Source: an uncultured Novosphingobium sp.
Lineage (GTDB): Bacteria; Pseudomonadota; Alphaproteobacteria; Sphingomonadales; Sphingomonadaceae
DNA: 7,766 nt
Direction: 5' to 3'
NCBI GenBank assembly: GCA_937897535.1
Contig: CALCQB010000152.1
Span: forward strand, 1-7,766
Position numbers and translations under genes: made by a program. How positions within the stretch are numbered: the stretch's first letter is position 1; each line of letters opens with the position of its first letter. Below the pieces are notes generated by a model that did not search any database, was not told the DNA's origin, and was given only the letters and a program-made list of their open reading frames with translations. Shown piece after piece: positions 1-6,755 of this stretch.

Positions 1-250
1 GGCTGTAGATGTCCTGGAAGCCGACGGCGACAAACCGGCCGGTGGATTTTTCGGCGGCGCGGATGGCGGCGACCTCGGCGAGCGAGCCGGCGAGCGGCTT
101 CTCGACGAGCACGTGCGCGCCGGCGCGGAGGGCGGCGAGCGTCATGCGCGCGTGCCACGGGATGCCGGTGGGGATCAGGCAGAGATCGAGCCGGCCGGCC
201 TCGGCCTTGAGCAGGCTCGTCCGGTAGCCGAGCCCGAGGTCGGCGTGCAT
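1..250 (-). CDS. Gfo/Idh/MocA-family oxidoreductase, partial (window edge; N-terminus not found)
   Basis: This minus-strand frame has no stop from position 358 down to 1 and runs off the window edge. From the in-frame ATG at 250-248 it gives about 83 residues typical of the second half of the NAD(P)-binding domain of Gfo/Idh/MocA dehydrogenases: LDLCLIPTGIPWHARMTLAA, then AGAHVLVEKPLA (EKP near residues 50-52, the family's signature lysine-proline), then GRFVAVGFQDIYS. These enzymes usually oxidise or reduce sugars and cyclitols. The family normally carries a GxGxxG Rossmann start some 60-70 residues before EKP, and none is visible upstream: the frame continues to an ATG at 358-356, but residues beyond about position 300 look unrelated and neither ATG has a clear Shine-Dalgarno. 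The gene is therefore 5'-truncated, frameshifted or joined to foreign sequence. Family assignment is fairly secure; start and integrity are not. Confidence 0.6.
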   Translation of the reverse strand, partial: MHADLGLGYRTSLLKAEAGRLDLCLIPTGIPWHARMTLAALRAGAHVLVEKPLAGSLAEVAAIRAAEKSTGRFVAVGFQDIYS

Positions 251-356
251 GAACGTGCGCTGCTCGCCCGCGATCCGGCACCCCAGCCGCAAGTGCCCAG
301 CGCCGGTTGTTCGATCAAGTGGCGTCCCGGTAAGGACCCTTGGTGGGGCTGAGCGC

Positions 357-887
357 ATGACGATCGTCGCGCGCCAGTGGGTCCCCGCCGCCGCCGTGGT
401 CCCGCAAGAGTGTGGCCCGGAGTACCTTGGGGCAGTCGATGGCATGGAGTGGTCCGCAGGGACCGGTTTCTACCGCGGCTTCTTCAGCGCGTTCCGGATC
501 CGGTCGAGCAAGGACGTGTGGTTCCACTTCCCCTTGCCGACCCCGGTCGAGCAGGATGGTACGGCGCTGTCGCTCCACTCGATCAGTCTGCTCTGGGAAG
601 TGCTGGACGGCGCGCGGATCGCCTGGATGACCATGCAGCACGGCGGGATGGAGCGGATCGAATTGATCCCGCGCCTGACCAGTCCGGCATCGATCCCGGT
701 CCCGTTCGAGCCGGAACCGGAGTTTCGCCCCTGGTGCCCGGTCACCGACCGGCAATTGAGCGAGATCGTTTTGCCCCGGCCGGTGCCGCTGCGGTTCGGC
801 GTCCAGCTCTGCGTGATGGTCTCGGCCCCGCAAGACGCCGAGGGCACCGTCCGCTTCTACGGCGCGGGCGCGGCTTTTTCCAACTGA
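357..887 (+). CDS. Hypothetical protein, DUF6623-like
   Basis: This encodes a 176-residue soluble protein of unknown function, without signal peptide or membrane segment. The composition (many Trp, Phe, Pro and hydrophobic alternations) is that of a real beta-rich protein. The core VWFHFPLPTPVEQDG (about residues 54-68) is followed by LSLHSISLLWEV and a C-terminal strand-rich segment (LRFGVQLCVMVSAP, VRFYGAGAAFS). From memory this pattern matches small proteins labelled DUF6623, which carry a WFHF-x-(I/V/L)PTPV core and end in a similar strand pair; no role is known. An ATG at 249 is in frame, but the 36 extra residues are Arg/Pro-rich, overlap the antisense oxidoreductase fragment and look non-coding, so 357 is preferred; GGTGGGG lies about 10 nt upstream. 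It stands alone and converges on the receptor gene. Coding status is likely; the family assignment is tentative. Confidence 0.6.
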   Translation: MTIVARQWVPAAAVVPQECGPEYLGAVDGMEWSAGTGFYRGFFSAFRIRSSKDVWFHFPLPTPVEQDGTALSLHSISLLWEVLDGARIAWMTMQHGGMERIELIPRLTSPASIPVPFEPEPEFRPWCPVTDRQLSEIVLPRPVPLRFGVQLCVMVSAPQDAEGTVRFYGAGAAFSN

Positions 888-897
888 CCCAAACGCA

Positions 898-927
898 ACA
901 AGGGCGGACCCGCGGGCCCACCCTTGT
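898..927. terminator. Hairpin between convergent genes, possible bidirectional terminator
   Basis: ACAAGGG (898-904) pairs perfectly with CCCTTGT (921-927), and GG (906-907) can pair with CC (918-919) inside the loop. It begins 11 nt after the stop of the plus-strand hypothetical gene and lies 55 nt beyond the stop of the minus-strand receptor gene. No clear T-run follows on the plus strand; on the minus strand only a short TTT follows. Position and symmetry suggest transcript-end protection or termination, but the missing U-tract keeps this tentative. Confidence 0.4.
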
Positions 928-981
928 CATGTTCGCGGCGGTTGCAGGGAGCGGTCACCCGCCCCCTGCGCCCCCGTTAAC

Positions 982-3381
982 TCAGTACTTGAGCGACAGG
1001 CGGACCCCGTAAGTGCGCGGCGTGCCGAACTGCCAGTTGAAGATGTCGTCCGGGCCAGCCGAAACGAAGCTGCCGTAAGTCAGCGGACGGACATCCTCGA
1101 GGTTCTTGGCGAAGGCCTGGACCGAGAACTTCTCGTTCCCGGACTTCCAGGTCAGGCTGACGTCGGACTGGTGGTAGCCGCTCTGGCGCCCATCCTGGTA
1201 GTTGTAGAAATCGGTGAAGTAGCTGCTCTTCATCATCGAGTTCGCGCTGAAGGTCAGCGACCCGGCATCACCCAGCGGGATCACCTGGTCGAAGCCGATC
1301 GTTGCGACCACTTCGGGCGAGAAAGCCGGACGGTTGCCCGCGAAGTTCGGCTGCTGCACCCCGGCGACGGTCGGATCGAGATCGCCCACGCCGTTGACGT
1401 CCGTACCAGTGCCCGGAACGGTGTAGACGTTGAACTGCGCGAACAGCTCGTCATACTTGGCGTGCAGGTAGTTGAACGACGCACGGAAGGTGGTGTTCGG
1501 GCCAACCTTGAAATCGCCGCTGGCTTCGATCCCCCAGATGGTCGCCTTGCCGGCGTTGAAGGTCTGGCCACCAACCGTGGTGTCGAGCAGCACCGAAACC
1601 TGCAGATCCTTATAGTTGTAGTAGAACCCACCGAGGTTGATCTGGTGTTCGCTGTGCGGGCCGAAGCTCTGCTTCCAGCCGCCCTCGAAGGCCATGTTCG
1701 ATTCAGGCTTGAAATCACCAACCGAGTCGAACCCGCCGGCCTTGAACCCGGTCGAAGCCTTGGCATAGAGCAGCGTGTCGGGGTTGGGCTGATAGTTGAC
1801 CCCGGCGAGCCAGGTCACCTTGCTTTCATCCATCGAAAGCACGAGCTTCGACAGATAGGGCAGCGTCAGGAAGTTCTTGCGGCCCGCGCCCGAGCCGAAC
1901 AGGAAGTTGGTCGAAGGGGTTCCCGGGGCGACCACAAATGCGTCGGGCGGTCCGAACTGGGTGAACGGCGAGGCGTTGTAGTAGGTCGCGTCGCGCGAGT
2001 TCGAGGTATAGCGCAGCCCACCGACCACGGTCAGCTTGTCGCCCAACGGCACTTCGACCTGACCGAACGCCGACTTGCTGTCGCTGGTGATGTCGCGGAC
2101 GAAGTACGACAGGAAGGTGCCGCCGGGTCCACCAACCGGGATCAGGAACCCGCTTTCGACATCGACCGCTTCCTTGAAGTAGAAACCGCCGACCTGGTAC
2201 GTAATCCCGTTGATCACGCCGTTGAGCCGCAGTTCGTGGCTGTGGGTCTTGGCGTCGCTCTGGAAGGTGTAGGAGCGATAGCTGACCGGCAGGGTGCGCA
2301 GGCCGGTCTGCTCATAGCTGCGATAGCCACCGATATAGGTCAGGGTCGCCGCATCGCTGATTTCATAGGCGACCCGGCCGCGGATCGCGTAAGTCTTGTC
2401 GTTGAGCTTGCCGAGCCCGAAGCCGGGCGCGGCAAAGTTGCCGCGATCGATCGCCGAGAGGAAGTTGGTGCCGTTAGGCACGCACAGCGTCTGCGAATAG
2501 GCGGGGGCGACGCGGGTATAACCGGCGCGGTTGCAGCCCGGGCCAGCCGGAGCGTTACCGCCCGAGTTGAGATCGGCATAAGCGAAGACCGACGGGGTGA
2601 AGTGCTTTTCGGCATATTCACCGGCCAGGTTGATGGTCAGCGCATCGGTCGGTTCCAGCCGCAGCGAGACGCGACCACCATAGCTCTGGTTGTCGTCCGA
2701 CCGGCCGCCGGCAAAGGACGGAAACGGCCCGAAGCCCAAGCGCGCGGGGTGCGAGACATAGCCGTTGCGCTCGTCATAGAAGCCGGCGAAGCGAATTCCG
2801 GCGACGTCGCCGAACGGAATGTCGATCCCGCCATCGAAGCGAACCGCATCGTAGTTGCCGAAGCTGGCCGTGGCATCAACTCCGAAATCCTTGCCGGCCT
2901 TGCGGGTGATGAAGTTGATCGCGCCGCCGGTCGAGTTGCGGCCATAGAGCGTACCCTGCGGTCCGCGCAGCACTTCGACCCGGTCGATATCGAACAGGGC
3001 CGAGCCCAGCGCCTGCGGGCGGTTGATGTATTCGCCGTCGACGTTGACGACCACCGAGGTGTCCTGGGCTTCGTCGTTCGAATTGGTGCCGACGCCGCGC
3101 ACGGTGACCTTGACCGTGCCCTGGTCCTGGTTGATCTGGACCACCGGGGCAATCTTCGACATGTCGTTCATCGAACCGAAGCCGCTGTCGCGCAGCGCCT
3201 CGGCGCCGACCACGTCGATCACGATCGGAACGTCGTTGACGCTCTGTTCGCGGTTCTGCGCGGTGACGACGATTTCGGTGGTGTTTTCTTCTTCAGCGGC
3301 GTCCTGCGCGAAGGCTGGCGAAGCAATGGCGATAGTGCCGACGCTGGCCAGCAGCAAGCGGCGGATAGATTGAGTCTTCAT
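982..3381 (-). CDS. TonB-dependent outer-membrane receptor
   Basis: A 799-residue TonB-dependent receptor that would import a substrate across the outer membrane with energy from TonB-ExbB-ExbD. An N-terminal signal peptide (MKTQSIRRLLLASVGTIAIA, then SPAFA, likely cut after residue 25) is followed by the TonB box EIVVTAQ (36-42) and a plug domain (about 50-165) with the conserved block RVEVLRGPQGTLYGR (134-148) and STGGAINFITRKAG. The remaining ~630 residues alternate in barrel-strand fashion and end in an aromatic residue (RLSLKY). Length is normal for sphingomonad receptors. GGGGAGGAG (3389-3397) sits 7 nt before the ATG. The gene lies downstream of the FAD monooxygenase, dioxygenase and hydrolase genes on the same strand, separated by 169 bp with repeats, so it probably has some control of its own. 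Ligand class cannot be read from sequence; context favours an aromatic catabolic substrate over a siderophore. No truncation or frameshift seen. Confidence 0.95.
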   Translation of the reverse strand: MKTQSIRRLLLASVGTIAIASPAFAQDAAEEENTTEIVVTAQNREQSVNDVPIVIDVVGAEALRDSGFGSMNDMSKIAPVVQINQDQGTVKVTVRGVGTNSNDEAQDTSVVVNVDGEYINRPQALGSALFDIDRVEVLRGPQGTLYGRNSTGGAINFITRKAGKDFGVDATASFGNYDAVRFDGGIDIPFGDVAGIRFAGFYDERNGYVSHPARLGFGPFPSFAGGRSDDNQSYGGRVSLRLEPTDALTINLAGEYAEKHFTPSVFAYADLNSGGNAPAGPGCNRAGYTRVAPAYSQTLCVPNGTNFLSAIDRGNFAAPGFGLGKLNDKTYAIRGRVAYEISDAATLTYIGGYRSYEQTGLRTLPVSYRSYTFQSDAKTHSHELRLNGVINGITYQVGGFYFKEAVDVESGFLIPVGGPGGTFLSYFVRDITSDSKSAFGQVEVPLGDKLTVVGGLRYTSNSRDATYYNASPFTQFGPPDAFVVAPGTPSTNFLFGSGAGRKNFLTLPYLSKLVLSMDESKVTWLAGVNYQPNPDTLLYAKASTGFKAGGFDSVGDFKPESNMAFEGGWKQSFGPHSEHQINLGGFYYNYKDLQVSVLLDTTVGGQTFNAGKATIWGIEASGDFKVGPNTTFRASFNYLHAKYDELFAQFNVYTVPGTGTDVNGVGDLDPTVAGVQQPNFAGNRPAFSPEVVATIGFDQVIPLGDAGSLTFSANSMMKSSYFTDFYNYQDGRQSGYHQSDVSLTWKSGNEKFSVQAFAKNLEDVRPLTYGSFVSAGPDDIFNWQFGTPRTYGVRLSLKY

Positions 3382-3403
3382 GGTGGCACTCCTCCCCTTA
3401 TAC

Positions 3404-3434
3404 GACCGTGTGCGGGTGCTCGAGCATCGCGGTC
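3404..3434. promoter_or_regulatory. Nested dyad in the receptor leader
   Basis: Outer arms GACCG (3404-3408) and CGGTC (3430-3434) flank a perfect 10-bp palindrome TGCTCGAGCA (3417-3426). In the minus-strand transcript this would lie between the AT-rich stretch and the GGGGAGGAG ribosome-binding site, 7 nt upstream of that site. It could be a protein-binding dyad or a leader stem. Symmetry is directly visible; function is inferred. Confidence 0.3.
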
Positions 3435-3459
3435 AAATTAGAATTCTTCAAACTAGAAT
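3433..3459. repeat. 12-bp direct repeat, candidate operator
   Basis: TCAAATTAGAAT (3433-3444) and TCAAACTAGAAT (3448-3459) differ at one position and are separated by TCT, giving a 15-bp pitch. They lie 52-78 bp upstream of the receptor start in the AT-rich part of the gap. The second copy extended by its neighbours also has partial dyad symmetry (TTC...GAA). Tandem near-identical half-sites next to a promoter-like stretch suggest a transcription factor binding site; no regulator gene is in the window to pair with it. Confidence 0.4.
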
Positions 3460-3520
3460 GATCGTTTCATATATAATAGCGCGGATGTCAAGGTTGACGC
3501 ATCGATTGCGCCGATAGCCT

Positions 3521-3542
3521 CGATATTGCCTCATCAATATCG
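3521..3542 (-). terminator. Perfect 8-bp hairpin just after the hydrolase gene
   Basis: CGATATTG (3521-3528) and CAATATCG (3535-3542) form a perfect 8-bp stem with a 6-nt loop. In the minus-strand transcript it starts 8 nt after the hydrolase stop codon. There is no T-run after it, so it is a weak intrinsic terminator at best; it may instead stabilise the 3' end of the enzyme mRNA or act as a dyad operator for the receptor promoter. Confidence 0.4.
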
Positions 3543-3550
3543 CGGGCCAA

Positions 3551-4711
3551 TCAGGCGGTTTTCCCGCCCAGCGTTTCGGCGAACCAGTCGGCGATGTAAT
3601 CACGTCCGAACGCCATGTTGTCGGCCCCGACGTGCTCGACCCCGCCCTCACGGGGGGTGAAGATCTTGAGCTCGGCGCGCGGCGAATTGGTCAGCTGGGC
3701 ATAGGCCTGATGGGCATAATCGACGCTGATCTGACGGTCGTTCGCACCATGCGTGACCAGGAACGGCACCTTGATCCGGTCCATATGGCCGTTGAGGTTC
3801 ATATCCCTGGTCTTCTCGAAGAAGTCGTCCTTGTCCTTCGCCCCGAACACCCAATAGACGTGGCCCCAGTAGTGCGGCACCGGGTTCTCGCCCTCGTTCT
3901 GGAGCCGCTTGTACTGGACCTCGTACCAGTTGTGATTGGCACCCCAGCAGGCCCCGCTGGCAAAGCGCGGCTCATAAGCCACGGCGCGCGGAGCATAGTG
4001 CCCGCCGAGTGAAATCCCGGTCATCCCGATTGCCTTGGGGTCAACCTCGGGCTGCTGTTCCAGCCAGTCGACCGCCTTCGAGGCCCACTCTTCCGAATGC
4101 GCCGTCGCGGGCAGGTTCTGCAGCCGCAGCGCTTCGCCGGTGCCGGGCTGGTCGACGCACAGCGTGGAAATCCCGCGCCGCGCGAGGGCATGCGGCAACC
4201 AAGACCAGTAGAGCAACTCCTTGTTGCTATCGAGGCCGTTGCAATAGACCACCGCAGGCTTGCGGCCGTCCCCCGGCGCGCGGGTCCACAGCGCGGGCAT
4301 GGTCCCGCCACCTTCCAGCGGAATCTCGACCCGTTCGCAGTTGAGCTTGCCCAGCGCGCAAGCGCGATCGAAGCAGTCGCGCGCGCGCTTGAACGTCTCG
4401 ATCCGCCCGGGACTGCCGTGGGCCTGCATCCGCTCGCCATTGAACAGGTACAGCGCCGCCCGCTCGAGCTTTTGCCCGGCGGAGAAATTGCGGCCCTTGG
4501 CCTCGTCTTCGTCGGCGAGCCCGATCAGCGTCTCGGCCTTGGCCATCCACGCCTTCATGAAACCGGGCGTACCGGCATCGGCACTGGTGCTGGCGGCTTC
4601 CTTGGCGGCATCGATGATATCGACGATCTCGCCAATTTGCCCGCCGCTTTCCATCGCGATCGCGATCGACAGGTTCCAGATGTAGTTGGGGAACGGAGAG
4701 AACAGCGCCAC
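3551..4711 (-). CDS. Alpha/beta hydrolase, 2,6-dihydroxypseudooxynicotine hydrolase-like (C-C bond hydrolase type)
   Basis: A 386-residue cytoplasmic alpha/beta-hydrolase. An N-terminal helical part (about 1-125) precedes the hydrolase fold. The nucleophile elbow is GISLGGH (Ser234), the acid is probably Asp325 (THGANDRQIS) and the histidine His360 (GGVEHVGADN); KPAVVYCNGLDSNKE (151-165) probably supplies the oxyanion region. Length, helical N-terminus and motif order resemble the nicotine-pathway 2,6-dihydroxypseudooxynicotine hydrolase and relatives, which break an aryl-ketone C-C bond, rather than the shorter MhpC/BphD meta-cleavage hydrolases. Glu264 lies about where that enzyme has an active-site glutamate (tentative). 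Start is GTG (4711-4709), supported by GGAGG 8 nt upstream inside the dioxygenase gene; the dioxygenase stop is only 3 nt away, so translation is probably coupled. Likely role: hydrolysis of a diketone or acyl-aromatic intermediate. An esterase role cannot be excluded. Confidence 0.85.
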   Translation of the reverse strand: MALFSPFPNYIWNLSIAIAMESGGQIGEIVDIIDAAKEAASTSADAGTPGFMKAWMAKAETLIGLADEDEAKGRNFSAGQKLERAALYLFNGERMQAHGSPGRIETFKRARDCFDRACALGKLNCERVEIPLEGGGTMPALWTRAPGDGRKPAVVYCNGLDSNKELLYWSWLPHALARRGISTLCVDQPGTGEALRLQNLPATAHSEEWASKAVDWLEQQPEVDPKAIGMTGISLGGHYAPRAVAYEPRFASGACWGANHNWYEVQYKRLQNEGENPVPHYWGHVYWVFGAKDKDDFFEKTRDMNLNGHMDRIKVPFLVTHGANDRQISVDYAHQAYAQLTNSPRAELKIFTPREGGVEHVGADNMAFGRDYIADWFAETLGGKTA

Positions 4712-4714
4712 GGA

Positions 4715-5617
4715 TCAGGCCTCCACTGCTACGAACAGACCGGGATTGGGTGCGGGGTGCGGCATGGTCTGCGGACCGCCGGTGCCGATCCCCCACTGGT
4801 CCATCACCAGCGGTGCGGGCACGTGAACGGTCGGCTGGTGGGTCTCGAAATCGACCTCTTCGAGTTCGGCGGTATATTCGACCGCGAACCCGCCGGGGGT
4901 GACGAAATAGCTGAAGGCGTTGTTGCCCGCCGTGTGCCGCCCCGGACCCCACTGGATCGGGGTGCCCTTGACCTTGAGCCGGTGCGCGCCGCGCATCATG
5001 TCGTCGATGCTCGGCATGTCATAGGCAACGTGGTTGAGGCACGGCGGTCCGGGCAGGATCGCAAAGCGGTGGTGCGCCGAATTGCAGCGCAGAAAGCCCA
5101 TGAAATCGCCGAGCCAGTCCGAGACCTTGAACCCCAGCACATCGACGAACCAGGCCATCAGCGCCTGGTGATCGGGCGAATGCAGCACGATGTGGCTGAT
5201 CTTGAGCGGCAGCCCGTCCCAATGCGCCAGTTCGCGGACCGGGCCGCGCGCAACGTCGCTCGACACTTCCATCTGCAGGCCCTCGGGCGAGAAGAAGCGA
5301 AAGCCATAGCCGCCGCCAGGCGTGGTCAGATCGCGCGGTTCGTGAACGATCTTGGCGCCCGACGCCGCAACCTTGGCGCACAGCGCATCCACATCGGCGC
5401 GGCTGTCCGCTGCCATCGCGATCACGTCGATCCGGTTCGCATCGGCGGCGCGCAGCCGGACAACGTGGTGCTCATCATGGCCGGGGGTCTTGAACCAGAC
5501 CATGCCATCATCCGACGGCACCCGGTCGAGCCCCCAGACATCTTCGTAAAAGCCTGCTTCGGCGGCGAGGTCGGTAACCCCATAGCCGACATAGCGGATT
5601 TCGGTAACTCGGCTCAT
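4715..5617 (-). CDS. Extradiol ring-cleavage dioxygenase, two-domain VOC type (BphC-like)
   Basis: A 300-residue type I extradiol dioxygenase that would cleave a catechol-type ring next to its two hydroxyls with O2 and Fe(II) (or Mn(II)). Two VOC domains are visible: an N-terminal one (about 5-120, starting EIRYVGYGVTDL) and a catalytic C-terminal one (about 138-255). The metal triad is intact: His142 (ISHIVLHSPD), His196 (LNHVAYDM) and Glu247 (FAVEYTAE). Other BphC active-site positions are also present: His183 (NSAHHRFAIL), His228 (GPGRHTAG) and Tyr237. It should therefore be active. The frame extends upstream to 5725, but ATG 5617 has AAGGA 6 nt before it and fits the family start, so the 36 extra residues overlapping the monooxygenase are rejected. 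It lies 25 nt after the monooxygenase and 3 nt before the hydrolase, as a middle pathway step. The C-terminal tail (about 256-300) is rich in Pro and may shape substrate choice. Confidence 0.93.
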   Translation of the reverse strand: MSRVTEIRYVGYGVTDLAAEAGFYEDVWGLDRVPSDDGMVWFKTPGHDEHHVVRLRAADANRIDVIAMAADSRADVDALCAKVAASGAKIVHEPRDLTTPGGGYGFRFFSPEGLQMEVSSDVARGPVRELAHWDGLPLKISHIVLHSPDHQALMAWFVDVLGFKVSDWLGDFMGFLRCNSAHHRFAILPGPPCLNHVAYDMPSIDDMMRGAHRLKVKGTPIQWGPGRHTAGNNAFSYFVTPGGFAVEYTAELEEVDFETHQPTVHVPAPLVMDQWGIGTGGPQTMPHPAPNPGLFVAVEA

Positions 5618-5642
5618 CCCCAGTCCTTCTTTTCTGGTATTT

Positions 5643-6755
5643 TCAAATAGGTTTTGCGACGGTGGCGAACATTTCGGCAGTTGCCTGCTGCATGTCGACC
5701 GGCGGCCCCTTGCCCAGTTGCCCATAGCAGATGGCCAGACTTGCGCTCACGATTGTCTGGCAGCGTTCGTATCGACGATTCCGATAGCTGACGCAGGCGC
5801 GGGCCACATCGGCGTCGCGGCTCAGCTCCTCGGCCAGCACCAGCGCGTCCTCGATCGCCATGCCTGCGCCTTGCCCGAGGTGCGGCGTCGTGGCGTGGAC
5901 CGCATCGCCCAGCAGCACCACCCGGCCCTTGCTCCACAGTCCCGTCACCATCATCCCTTCGAGCGGGCGATAGACCACGGCGGCATCGTCGGTGATCTGC
6001 TCGGCCAGCTCACGGATCGCCGGCGCGCAACCCGCCACCCGTTCGCGCATCCGCGCGGCCAGACCTTCGACCGGATAGCGCGGATTGCCCGGCTCGGGCG
6101 TGGTGACGAACATGTACATCACCGGCGCGCTCATCGGAACGAGACCCACGCCGGTCGGTCCGTTGTAGGCGCGCAAGGCATCGAGATCAGCCGGGCGCGG
6201 CAGATTATAGCGCCACACAGCCTGTCCGGTATATTCCGGACCCTCGGCCCCGGGCAGGATCATCCCCCGGATCTGCGAACGTACCCCGTCCGCGCCGATC
6301 ACCAGATCGTAACGGCCCGTGCTCCCATCCGAAAACGCCACGTCGACCGCCGCGCCATCATCGGCGAGCGTCTCGACCGTCACCCCCAGCCGCACTTCGG
6401 CGCCAAGCTCGCGCGCGGTATCGGCCAGTACCGCCTGCAGCGCCGGGCGGCCGATCCCGACGTTGGCGGGCCGCCCCTCGACCAGCCGGGGCGAGGGAAT
6501 CCGGGCGACCCTGGTGCCATCCGGCGCATAGATCTCCACCGCATCGAACCCGAACGCGGCCGAAATGAACCGGTCGAGCACACCCAATTGCTCCATCGCC
6601 CGGACCACGTTCGACTGCTGGATGATCCCGACGCCATAGACCGACCAGTCCGGATCGCGCTCGATAACGGTCACGCCGTGGCCCTTGCGGCTCAGCGCAA
6701 TCGCCGCGGCCAGCCCGCCGATCCCGCCGCCAACCACCAGGACATTGAGTGCCAT
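5643..6755 (-). CDS. FAD-dependent aromatic-ring monooxygenase (class A, UbiH/PHBH-like)
   Basis: A 370-residue single-component flavoprotein hydroxylase that would use NAD(P)H and O2 to hydroxylate a phenolic ring. All three class A motifs are present: the Rossmann GGGIGG (9-14) with Glu32 ending strand 2 (VTVIERD), the DG motif YDLVIGADGVRSQIR (149-163), and the GD motif GRVVLLGDAVHATTPHLGQG (277-296) followed by AGMAIEDALVLAEEL. There is no signal peptide. An upstream TTG at 6773 adds six residues, but ATG 6755 puts the FAD motif at the usual place and has GGGAG 8 nt before it. It is the first gene of the three-enzyme minus-strand set and diverges from the permease with 146 bp between them. 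Next to an extradiol dioxygenase, the natural job is to make the ortho-dihydroxy ring that the dioxygenase opens. The ring it accepts is not evident; a salicylate- or hydroxypyridine-type substrate is as possible as a phenol. Confidence 0.92.
   Translation of the reverse strand: MALNVLVVGGGIGGLAAAIALSRKGHGVTVIERDPDWSVYGVGIIQQSNVVRAMEQLGVLDRFISAAFGFDAVEIYAPDGTRVARIPSPRLVEGRPANVGIGRPALQAVLADTARELGAEVRLGVTVETLADDGAAVDVAFSDGSTGRYDLVIGADGVRSQIRGMILPGAEGPEYTGQAVWRYNLPRPADLDALRAYNGPTGVGLVPMSAPVMYMFVTTPEPGNPRYPVEGLAARMRERVAGCAPAIRELAEQITDDAAVVYRPLEGMMVTGLWSKGRVVLLGDAVHATTPHLGQGAGMAIEDALVLAEELSRDADVARACVSYRNRRYERCQTIVSASLAICYGQLGKGPPVDMQQATAEMFATVAKPI

Larger units (their letters stand above)
3382..3550 (-). 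promoter_or_regulatory. Receptor upstream control region
   Basis: This gap between the hydrolase stop and the receptor start is clearly richer in A+T than its surroundings (notably 3433-3480) and carries no plausible gene. On the minus strand a TTGACA box (3491-3486) is followed by TATTATATAT (3478-3469), but the spacing of 7-13 nt is too short for a classic sigma-70 promoter, so the exact promoter is unresolved. The region holds a direct repeat (3433-3459), a dyad in the probable leader (3404-3434) and a hairpin just after the hydrolase stop (3521-3542), each described separately. It is consistent with the receptor having its own regulated promoter in addition to any read-through. Confidence 0.5.

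Noticed and set aside
249..356. Extended start of the small hypothetical gene at 249
   Set aside because: The 36 extra residues are Arg/Pro-rich and antisense to the oxidoreductase fragment.
315..833. Minus-strand open frame of 172 codons opposite the small hypothetical gene
   Set aside because: Arg/Asp/Pro-rich with few hydrophobic stretches, whereas the plus-strand translation has a coherent beta-rich pattern and a WFHFPLPTPV core.
1171..3441. Very long plus-strand open frame (756 codons) opposite the receptor gene
   Set aside because: Translation is low-complexity, rich in Arg/Val/Glu/Ala with no recognisable domain. It mirrors the minus-strand receptor, which has clear motifs; high-GC codon bias produces such antisense frames.
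3469..3491. Classic sigma-70 promoter for the receptor from TTGACA and TATTATATAT on the minus strand
   Set aside because: The spacing is 7-13 nt, too short; kept only as part of the general control region.
4097..5650. Plus-strand open frame of 517 codons opposite the hydrolase and dioxygenase genes
   Set aside because: It spans two motif-rich minus-strand genes and the boundary between them; composition is that of an antisense shadow.
5618..5725. N-terminal extension of the dioxygenase to an upstream start at 5725
   Set aside because: It would overlap the monooxygenase 3' end, adds unrelated Arg/Ser-rich sequence, and ATG 5617 has a well-placed AAGGA.
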